From Crenothrix polyspora (lineage in GTDB: Bacteria; Pseudomonadota; Gammaproteobacteria; Methylococcales; Methylomonadaceae): a stretch of DNA of 6,459 bases. Where the stretch lies: contig CAMDOP010000186.1 in the NCBI GenBank assembly GCA_945903675.1, positions 1 through 6,459 on the forward strand. The letters are read 5' to 3'. Shown in pieces: positions 1 to 6,044 of the stretch (position 1 is the stretch's first letter; the number at the start of each line of letters is the position of its first letter). Position numbers and translations under genes: made by a program. The notes below the pieces were generated by a model. It was not told the DNA's origin, made no database searches, and saw nothing but the letters and a program-made list of their open reading frames with translations.

Positions 1-775
1 CCTGCTCATTGAAGTTAAAATAAGCCTGCCATTTATTCGATTGTTTCATTCGACGCAGATGTTCACGTAATTCGGAAGGTGAACAGCATAAAAAATGCCC
101 TAAGCCATTTTTAGTTAACTCTGAAAATTCAACAGTTGCAATGCTTCTATAGCGATTAAAACGTATCATCGCTATAGCATGAATAATAATTTCATCGGTG
201 AGTGTAGGTGAGCCAAGTCGAATTGAAATACCTTGTTCTCGATTTTCTCGAGTTTCGATCAAACCTATTTCTGCAAGAGGTCGATCGTCAACAAACATTT
301 TACGTACACTGCCCAACAGTGAATCCATTGTTGAATCTTTGTAGGACTCACCATTATCTTGCTTTAATGTGTTTTGTATTTTTTCAATTAACGGCGTCCA
401 ATTCACCCAATCCTTTGATAGATTATCTAAATTCAGAAAAAAACTTGCATACGGCTCGCTTACTGTTGAAAAACAGGTCGCCAAATGAAACGCCCACCAC
501 GTCGAAGATTTTTCTAATGCAGGGTCATGAAGATGAATAGCTAAACCGAAATCAGTTAATTCATGCTCTTTGTTCATTCTGCCATTTTTTATAATTTGTG
601 CAGCAATCATCCAGCCTTTTATTGTAGTGAGTCTGTTTTTCCCTGCTATAAGCTCGAGTCTGGCTCTGCGCATATTGTTGCTAGAAAAAATCTCTCTATC
701 TGTTTTAATAATATCTATTGCTTTACTAATCCACCATCGTGAACATGGTTCGCCTTCATTGCTAATTAATGCCAT
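1..775 (-). CDS. DUF4007-like protein, second copy in the operon (C-terminus cut off by window edge)
   Basis: The frame stays open from ATG at 775 to the left edge (258 codons visible, no stop). An in-frame TAA at 790-788 rules out an earlier start, and AAGGAA lies 8 nt upstream. The protein aligns by eye with the DUF4007 protein at 5016-5939. Shared landmarks are IF-x-S (29-32), AGKN (44-47), IKGW (52-55), LTDFG (73-77), LE followed by TWW and H97 (87-97), and FF (112-113). The GKN-to-His spacing is 52 residues here and 53 in the other copy. It lacks the FGRHETF-type N-terminal block. The GKN/IKGW region looks like a DNA-binding helix pair (inference). No signal peptide or membrane segment is seen, so it is probably cytoplasmic. 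It starts 19 bp after the sulfur enzyme's stop and is probably co-transcribed with it. The molecular function of DUF4007 is not established; a DNA- or partner-binding role is a guess. Confidence 0.85.
   Translation of the reverse strand, partial: MALISNEGEPCSRWWISKAIDIIKTDREIFSSNNMRRARLELIAGKNRLTTIKGWMIAAQIIKNGRMNKEHELTDFGLAIHLHDPALEKSSTWWAFHLATCFSTVSEPYASFFLNLDNLSKDWVNWTPLIEKIQNTLKQDNGESYKDSTMDSLLGSVRKMFVDDRPLAEIGLIETRENREQGISIRLGSPTLTDEIIIHAIAMIRFNRYRSIATVEFSELTKNGLGHFLCCSPSELREHLRRMKQSNKWQAYFNFNEQ
147..177. repeat. Perfect 10-bp inverted repeat inside the second DUF4007 gene
   Basis: Arms CTATAGCGAT (147-156) and ATCGCTATAG (168-177) are exact reverse complements around an 11-nt loop. A further ATG/CAT pairing is possible beyond a 3-nt bulge. 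It lies within coding sequence, around the residues AMIRFNRYRSIA, and no U-run follows, so it is not a standard terminator. It may be an mRNA hairpin, a protein-binding site or chance. Confidence 0.5.
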
Positions 776-783
776 TGCTAAAT

Positions 784-789
784 TTCCTT
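784..789 (-). promoter_or_regulatory. Shine-Dalgarno site for the second DUF4007 gene
   Basis: AAGGAA reads on the minus strand 8 nt before the ATG at 775. It sits inside the 19-bp spacer after the sulfur enzyme's TAA. It matters because the downstream gene has no visible stop in the window: the RBS and the immediately preceding in-frame TAA fix its start. Confidence 0.75.
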
Positions 790-794
790 ATGAA

Positions 795-1589
795 TTATTT
801 AAAACAAACCAAGCATCCATCGTCGTCATTATCTGAATCATCATCCGATAAAACATCCATCAAATTATTAAGTTTTTTAGGCTTATCCTGGCTTAAAGCA
901 AACTGTGCTTTTATTTCATCTTTTCGAGCAACCATCTCCTCTAATGACTCATCTTGTGACCACGTATGGGTACGACCTAAGTTTTTGTGATAAAGCTCAA
1001 ACTCTTTAGCTTTTTCAAAAAGGTCTGGATGTCTTTCAGATAAACCAATCCATTCTATTTTTCTTTGATAAAAACAAAAGTAACAACCCGACCGGCTACG
1101 CCATTCATAATACTTAGGCATACCCAGACCAGACTCGTCTAAGATATTTTTAACATCATTAATATCTAGGCCATCTTCTTTGAATGGGTAACACGCTTTT
1201 ATATTGGGTTTGGTAGAAATATAACCAGTACGATAAGGCTCATCAGCTCGAAGAGCGACATAACTAATTACTTGATCATCGCCAACAAATTTCTCAAAAG
1301 GTTTAAGCTTTAAATTAATCGTGCACCATCGAGAACGAGCCGTCGGTAACATATTCCCATTTAATTTTAAGTAATAATCAAAATCCCGCCCTGCATTGAT
1401 ACGGGTGATTTTTTTACCTAAATAGGTTTCCATTAAATCAACAAACTCCAGAGTCTCAGTCAACTCAGCACCCGTATCCGCAAAAAAGTATTCCATTTCT
1501 GGTACTTTATCGCGCATATAAATAGCTAAAGCCGCACTGTCTTTGCCACCAGAAATCCCTAATAAATGCCTTACCGGTTTATCGCTCAT
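795..1589 (-). CDS. PAPS-reductase-like / DndC-like sulfur-transfer enzyme (N-type ATP pyrophosphatase)
   Basis: This 264-aa protein carries the PP-loop SGGKDS at residues 13-18, which binds ATP in the adenine-nucleotide alpha-hydrolase / PAPS reductase superfamily. It also has the family's ADTGAE segment (37-42), RSRWCTINLKLKPFEKF (85-101) and a GCYFC element (168-172). Cysteines 89, 133, 169 and 172 could ligate an Fe-S cluster, as known for DndC (inference). The C-terminal ECGLH-type motif of assimilatory CysH is missing, so sulfate assimilation is unlikely. It is also much shorter than canonical DndC. The tail is unusual: seven Asp in residues 249-257, then CLVC (259-262). The start is supported by AGGA 7 nt upstream. 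The gene lies 25 bp after the ATPase gene and 19 bp before a DUF4007-like gene. The likely role is activating a substrate by adenylation for sulfur insertion, possibly into DNA. The family call is firm; the substrate is inferred from context. Confidence 0.9.
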   Translation of the reverse strand: MSDKPVRHLLGISGGKDSAALAIYMRDKVPEMEYFFADTGAELTETLEFVDLMETYLGKKITRINAGRDFDYYLKLNGNMLPTARSRWCTINLKLKPFEKFVGDDQVISYVALRADEPYRTGYISTKPNIKACYPFKEDGLDINDVKNILDESGLGMPKYYEWRSRSGCYFCFYQRKIEWIGLSERHPDLFEKAKEFELYHKNLGRTHTWSQDESLEEMVARKDEIKAQFALSQDKPKKLNNLMDVLSDDDSDNDDDGCLVCFK

Positions 1590-1596
1590 TTGTGTA

Positions 1597-1600
1597 TCCT
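1597..1600 (-). promoter_or_regulatory. Shine-Dalgarno site for the PAPS-reductase-like gene
   Basis: AGGA on the minus strand, 7 nt before the ATG at 1589, lies in the 25-bp spacer after the ATPase stop. The SGGKDS motif begins only 12 residues from this ATG, as usual for the family, so the start is well supported. Confidence 0.7.
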
Positions 1601-1614
1601 GTTAAAATGCATGA

Positions 1615-4600
1615 TTAATCTACTTCACTTAGTAGCTCTGCAATGATTGCTAGCTTTAGTTGTTTATCTGCGTTTTTAAACCTAGATTCTCCTTTAACAA
1701 TAGCCTTAGCTTCATCTTTAAGGGCTTGATTAAGATAAGCCACTTTATCCGTCTCCCCTTGCTGACTAACAACACGAAAGACAGTGACTTGGGTGTTTTT
1801 TCCTGCTTTTAATTGATGAGAGTGAACAATCGTTAATTGTTCCAAACGATTACAAAACTCAATCAAGCGATATTCAGCATTAGTGACATTATTTGGTTGC
1901 CACTTGTCTGCCGGTGCATTCCCTAAAAAAGCCGCTAAAGATTCTAACCAAGCTTTATCGGTATCTTGATCACCTTGTAATCTTAAAATAAATGCCTTTA
2001 AACCTTGTAAATCGACCGTGTACTTTTCTAAGCCAAAATATTTAGTTTTAAGTACATCCCTAAGCTCAGCCAAACTTAACTCAGCTGGTTCTTTAAACGC
2101 ATTAATTACTTGATTCTTAATCTGGTTAAGCAAGTTCTCATAAGCTTTGTTTAAGATATTTAGGTGCTTAACTAATTCTTTTAAAAAATCATTGGTCGAA
2201 TGAGCATTCCAATCAGTATCTAACCCTGATGGAAAACCACATGCCAATGGCAATGTTTCAAATAATAACTTCATAGGGCTTTGTGTCTTTTTAATCGCAT
2301 CCCTTACCGCCATTGTTCTATCTTCTAACGATTGTGTCGTTAAGGTATATTTTGGTAGTTGATTAATAAATTTTGCCAATGGTTTAACAATGTCTAACAA
2401 GGTACTGTTTTCTGCCACATGACCAATCAGCGTTTCTAAATATTGATTAAATAAATCCGCTCTGATTCCTGAAAAATCTATGGTTTCAACCGAAAACAAA
2501 TCAGGTCGTTTAGCCAGGACTTCAAAAAGCTCTTGAGTGATTAAAGGACAAAATACACCACTTTCATACAGCGCCAATGACCGTTGATTCACTAAATAAT
2601 AGGCAATAAAAAGCAGTGATGTGACCCCTTTTTGCACACCGTAAGGTGGCGCTTCGATATGCTTATAAAGATCGGCCAATGCTTTAGGGGCTGTTGCTTG
2701 ATTTAAAACATCAGCGATGCCTTGCCATACGGGGGCATAATTATATTTATTATCATCAGAGGGATTGGTTAACTGCCATTCACCATTAATACAGGCATGT
2801 ATTCCCGTCTCTTTAAACACAGCACGATAGATAGTTTTTTCTGCGGGGTATTTTGTTTTTTCAAAGCCCAGATCTTCTAACTGCGATTTGGATAATAATG
2901 CCGCAATTAATTTATTCTTTGCCCCATTAGCCTGCGCAGAAACCTTGGTACGATTAATCAGTTCATTTTTAATTAAGGGTGCTTGATCATAAACTTTCTC
3001 CAACATCAGAGATAATTGATTTTGTAAAGCACGGCGGCTTGAAATGGTTAATGTATCACCTTGCCAAAACCATTTATGCAGCTCGGGTTGTTCTAGGTAT
3101 TGATGTAGTAATTCGGCTTCAAATGCTTTTACTGTTTGTAAGCTTTCTTTTAATTCTCTTTGTGCCACAGGATCAGATTTTATTTCTGCCCGTTCTGATT
3201 GTACTTTTTCTAAAGCAATCGCTTCTGTCACCACGGTTGTAATTTGTGTGGCATTTTCACACAGCACATACAATGTTAATGGCTGCGCATAGCTCTTTAT
3301 CAGTTGTTCTAATTGAGTTTTATCATCTTGATCTTCTGAGAAGAAAAAAATAATCTGTGCCTGTTCTGTCTGTGTAAACGTCTCATGCTTAGTGGTCGCG
3401 TCAATATATAGCGGGGTAAAAAACCGTAATAAGCCATTCTTAATAGAGTATTTTCTAGCGACTATCGGCGCTAATTTATTCCGATGCGCTAATGTCTCAG
3501 CAAGATTAATACGCCCAAGTTCCTGTATTTTTTCTTTAACAGCCAGCTCTAAATCAAAGTCGCTCCCTTCCCAAATCCGATACTCTGAATTAAATTTGCG
3601 GTAATTAATAATCGACTTGTGTTCTAACAGAGTCAGCAATTGACTGACATCAACATCACTCGAAAAACAACAATGCAATAATTCATGACTGGCTTTAAAG
3701 CCTGCCTGACTCCCTAATATATTGAATAAACCAATCGTTTTTAAAAGCTGCATTTCTAAAACAGAACCATGCCCTAAGCGTTCTGTTGCGGTTATAACTT
3801 CTGCCCAGCGTCTATGGGTTAAATGATCTGTGGTCGAGGCAGGTTGATTTTGTATAAAGTATTCAAATATTTCCCACGGTAAAACCCAGTCACCCACCTG
3901 CTCTATGCGATTAAGGGCATCTTTAAAACCATAATATTCTTGGCTACCCAAGTAGCTAAACAAGGTTCTTTCGTTCTGTGCTACTTTTTGACAGAGCGTA
4001 GGTAATATTAAAGCCGCGATAGGATGCAAGGGATAACACTGACTTAAAACCGAAATAGCAGGCTCTATATTTAACCCAGCAGGCAAGCCACCTTGCTTAT
4101 CCAACACCTGCACGATACGAGTCACATCGGCTTTAATGGCAAGTTGTTGTGCGTCATTCAATTGATTCCGAAAAGCGGCGGCCATAACTCGCAGGGTTTG
4201 TTCAGCCGTTTCTAAAAAGGGAATAGTTTCAAATCGACCTTGTACCTTTAACCATTCTTTTTTAAAATCTTCGCCTAAACCTTTTGAATATTGCTCAAAG
4301 GCTTGATGCATTAACACGACTAACAGAATATTAGTTTCACCACCGTGTTGAGCGATTTCTGCTAATTGTTGCAGTAAATAAATATCATTAGAGCCTTGGT
4401 GTCTTGCTTCATATTCCAGAAACTTACCGAGCTCATCAATAATAATGAGTACACCTTTACCTGACTTTTTATGCACTGCTTGTTTCAATTTTTTTAACAA
4501 ATTGATAATGTCAGTGCTAGTCAAGGTCGCGTGTGTTGCTTGTTCTAACTCATCTACGATTGCAGGCAACGGCTCTTGATCCCAATACCTTATTGAGGCC

Positions 4601-5019
4601 CGATAAAGCGCTTCTACAAAACGTTGACTTAAAGAATCAGCACTACCGGTTAATAAAACAGTGCAGTAAGCAGTGCTATCTTGAATATTGTCATTAATTT
4701 TGTCCGCTAATGCGGGATTGTATCGCTGTAATATGTCTTGTGCGATGCCACTATTTTTAGTGTTTTTATTTTCCAGTAAATGCGCTAAGAATGCCGCAAA
4801 GGATGACTTCCCAGACCCATAAGGTCCAATGAGTGACCATGACCTTGGATAAGATTCTTGATGAAAAGTATCAGTAATTTGAATCAGTGTTTGCAGGGCT
4901 CTTGACGTGGGAATATAAGCGCTTAATACATCACTAGAATCCGCGTCTCTCTCAAGATTAATCGAGCGGGTATAGTGTGTATCCAGTTGGATGAGGGTGT
5001 CGAGGCTATTATCTTTCAT
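1615..5019 (-). CDS. Large P-loop ATPase, PglY/BrxC-like in layout
   Basis: This 1134-aa protein has an N-terminal AAA-like ATPase domain. Walker A is GPYGSGKSS (65-73) and Walker B is LIIIDELGKF (191-200), with D195 and E196 as metal and catalytic residues. A possible sensor segment, VLMHQAFEQYSKG, follows (235-247). YPLHP (329-333) and QNERTLFSYL (348-357) resemble the lid region of large defence ATPases of the PglY/DUF499 type. A winged-helix-like segment follows (about 425-490), ending in YRIWEGSDFDLE. The rest is mostly helical, with no recognised nuclease or helicase motif. No membrane segment is seen, so it is probably cytoplasmic. Its ATG overlaps the DUF4007 stop by 4 bp, so translation is probably coupled and the two products may form a complex. 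ATPase activity is near certain from the motifs. BrxC/PglY kinship is by layout and short motifs only; a Dnd-type restriction ATPase such as DptF is an alternative. Confidence 0.9.
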   Translation of the reverse strand: MKDNSLDTLIQLDTHYTRSINLERDADSSDVLSAYIPTSRALQTLIQITDTFHQESYPRSWSLIGPYGSGKSSFAAFLAHLLENKNTKNSGIAQDILQRYNPALADKINDNIQDSTAYCTVLLTGSADSLSQRFVEALYRASIRYWDQEPLPAIVDELEQATHATLTSTDIINLLKKLKQAVHKKSGKGVLIIIDELGKFLEYEARHQGSNDIYLLQQLAEIAQHGGETNILLVVLMHQAFEQYSKGLGEDFKKEWLKVQGRFETIPFLETAEQTLRVMAAAFRNQLNDAQQLAIKADVTRIVQVLDKQGGLPAGLNIEPAISVLSQCYPLHPIAALILPTLCQKVAQNERTLFSYLGSQEYYGFKDALNRIEQVGDWVLPWEIFEYFIQNQPASTTDHLTHRRWAEVITATERLGHGSVLEMQLLKTIGLFNILGSQAGFKASHELLHCCFSSDVDVSQLLTLLEHKSIINYRKFNSEYRIWEGSDFDLELAVKEKIQELGRINLAETLAHRNKLAPIVARKYSIKNGLLRFFTPLYIDATTKHETFTQTEQAQIIFFFSEDQDDKTQLEQLIKSYAQPLTLYVLCENATQITTVVTEAIALEKVQSERAEIKSDPVAQRELKESLQTVKAFEAELLHQYLEQPELHKWFWQGDTLTISSRRALQNQLSLMLEKVYDQAPLIKNELINRTKVSAQANGAKNKLIAALLSKSQLEDLGFEKTKYPAEKTIYRAVFKETGIHACINGEWQLTNPSDDNKYNYAPVWQGIADVLNQATAPKALADLYKHIEAPPYGVQKGVTSLLFIAYYLVNQRSLALYESGVFCPLITQELFEVLAKRPDLFSVETIDFSGIRADLFNQYLETLIGHVAENSTLLDIVKPLAKFINQLPKYTLTTQSLEDRTMAVRDAIKKTQSPMKLLFETLPLACGFPSGLDTDWNAHSTNDFLKELVKHLNILNKAYENLLNQIKNQVINAFKEPAELSLAELRDVLKTKYFGLEKYTVDLQGLKAFILRLQGDQDTDKAWLESLAAFLGNAPADKWQPNNVTNAEYRLIEFCNRLEQLTIVHSHQLKAGKNTQVTVFRVVSQQGETDKVAYLNQALKDEAKAIVKGESRFKNADKQLKLAIIAELLSEVD
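5016..5019 (-). other. ATGA start/stop overlap coupling the DUF4007 and ATPase genes
   Basis: The ATG of the ATPase gene (5019-5017) overlaps the TGA of the DUF4007 gene (5018-5016). No strong Shine-Dalgarno precedes this ATG, only purine-rich AAGCAGAAG. Terminating ribosomes therefore probably re-initiate here. Such coupling is common for subunits made in fixed ratio. Confidence 0.85.
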
Positions 5020-5939
5020 GCTTCTGCTTGATAGTGATCACGTAAAAATTGTAGGGATGTGATGTGGCTATCACTTCGGTAAAGTTGATTGATACCGGCA
5101 GTTTCGTTTATTTGAAATACCGCTGGATAGTGTTTAATCAAGCCTTCTAATTTGGCGATTAAGGCACTTTCGGTCAATCTGAATAAACCTCCAAGTGCAA
5201 CACCATATTTTTGACCATACATTAATTCGCTAATCGGTAAGGTGTTAAGCCGACGTTGATTAAGCAATTCATTCACGGCAAAGCCTATAATGCCAATAGG
5301 AAGATTCGGTTGCTGACTGGCGAACGAGCGATAAAAATGCGCACTTTCAGAAACGCTCACTAAGTTAAGCGCCGTTAAAGGCGCATCTAAATGCTCATCT
5401 ATGAGTGTCTTTGCATTAACCTTGGGTGATGTGTACATTCTTAAAATCATAGCGATTTCTTGTCGCACCGTTTTCTCTGAATGTTTTCTTTTTAAGTTGC
5501 TCTTAACAAACTCAGCTAAGGCATCGGCGGCTTCTTCTTGTGTAAATTCAGTTTTATGAAAACAATTAAAGAACCAATAGCTAGCGGTACAGGTATCAAA
5601 ATTACTCGCGAGTAACCAATGAATCAACCAAAGCGTTGCTTCATCTTCAAGATACTGATCCCAGCCCTTTTCAGAAAAAAGCGCTGTACCTAACTCAGTT
5701 GCAACTAAACCCTCTGAGTTTTCTTCCAACATCGATGAGGCTCGCAACCAATATTTAATCGCGTTAACCATGTTCTTACCCACACCCAGTTCTATGGTGG
5801 CTTCATCGGAGTTGAAGATGGCTTTCTTTTTCATAAAGGCTTGGAAGCCTTTAGTTAACCACGCGTAGCGTAGCGAAAAAGTCTCATGACGACCGAAAGA
5901 GGCTCTTCTGTCGTTATAGGGTTTAATCAGACTATCCAT
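5016..5939 (-). CDS. DUF4007 family protein, first gene of the operon
   Basis: This 307-aa protein carries features I recognise as DUF4007: an N-terminal FGRHETFSLRYAWLTKGF block (15-32), GVGKNMVNAIKYWLRA (52-67), TELGTALF (81-88), LEDEATLWLIHWLLAS (97-112), and FF at 123-124. GVGKNMV plus the following helix looks like a helix-turn-helix recognition unit, suggesting DNA binding (inference). The C-terminal half (150-307) is helical and ends in INQLYR and LQFLRDHY. No signal peptide or membrane segment is seen. DUF4007 genes are known to me as neighbours of PAPS-reductase-like and large ATPase genes in defence loci; their biochemical role is not established. The ATG at 5939 is the only reasonable start, since an in-frame TAA lies two codons upstream at 5945-5943. 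No Shine-Dalgarno is visible. The gene leads the operon and overlaps the ATPase gene by 4 bp. It is a paralogue of the protein at 1-775. Confidence 0.88.
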   Translation of the reverse strand: MDSLIKPYNDRRASFGRHETFSLRYAWLTKGFQAFMKKKAIFNSDEATIELGVGKNMVNAIKYWLRASSMLEENSEGLVATELGTALFSEKGWDQYLEDEATLWLIHWLLASNFDTCTASYWFFNCFHKTEFTQEEAADALAEFVKSNLKRKHSEKTVRQEIAMILRMYTSPKVNAKTLIDEHLDAPLTALNLVSVSESAHFYRSFASQQPNLPIGIIGFAVNELLNQRRLNTLPISELMYGQKYGVALGGLFRLTESALIAKLEGLIKHYPAVFQINETAGINQLYRSDSHITSLQFLRDHYQAEA

Positions 5940-5965
5940 GTTTTAGCATTATTTGTGTTAGGGGA

Positions 5966-5977
5966 TAATGGCCATTA
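5966..5977. promoter_or_regulatory. Perfect 12-bp palindrome, possible operator
   Basis: TAATGGCCATTA is fully self-complementary. It lies 26 bp before the start of the first DUF4007 gene and about 27 bp downstream of the candidate -10 element. The position suits a repressor site, perhaps for autoregulation by a DUF4007 protein, but no direct evidence ties a protein to it. It is short enough to occur by chance. Confidence 0.35.
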
Positions 5978-6003
5978 AAAGTCTTGGACATAAGGTTTTT
6001 TGA

Positions 6004-6012
6004 ACTATAACA
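6004..6012 (-). promoter_or_regulatory. Candidate extended -10 promoter for the defence-like operon
   Basis: On the minus strand this reads TG-T-TATAGT, an extended -10 (TGn plus 5 of 6 matches to TATAAT). A/T-rich runs upstream could act as an UP element. No good -35 is present at 16-18 bp, which is tolerated by extended -10 promoters. The predicted start of transcription, near 5997, leaves a leader of about 58 nt before the DUF4007 ATG. It is the best promoter candidate in the 105-bp spacer. Read-through from yfbR is an alternative, because no convincing terminator separates the genes. Confidence 0.4.
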
Positions 6013-6044
6013 TTAATTTTTAAAATGTTTTCTTTTATCTAGTA

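Noticed and set aside
208..990. Plus-strand open frames at 208-540, 570-836 and 769-990
   Set aside because: They lie opposite the second DUF4007 gene and the sulfur enzyme, show no recognisable domain, and are explained as antisense shadows of conserved minus-strand coding sequence.
795..1589. Assimilatory PAPS/APS reductase (CysH)
   Set aside because: The C-terminal ECGLH-type motif is missing, no sulfate-assimilation genes are adjacent, and the neighbours are DUF4007 and a large ATPase.
2979..3604. Plus-strand open frames at 2979-3242 and 3392-3604, the first with a hydrophobic stretch
   Set aside because: Both are antisense to the middle of the ATPase gene. The hydrophobic run is a by-product of reading its helical, charged codons on the other strand.
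5369..5384. GCGCC / GGCGC hairpin with a 6-nt loop
   Set aside because: It is a five-pair stem inside the first DUF4007 coding region with no U-run; likely a chance result of codon content.
5932..5949. Five-codon upstream ORF (ATG at 5949) overlapping the DUF4007 start
   Set aside because: It has no Shine-Dalgarno and is short enough to arise by chance; nothing supports a regulatory role.
6009..6029. Hairpin AACATT / AATGTT after yfbR as a terminator
   Set aside because: The stem is only six A/T-rich pairs with a 9-nt loop and no U-run follows, so it is not a credible intrinsic terminator.
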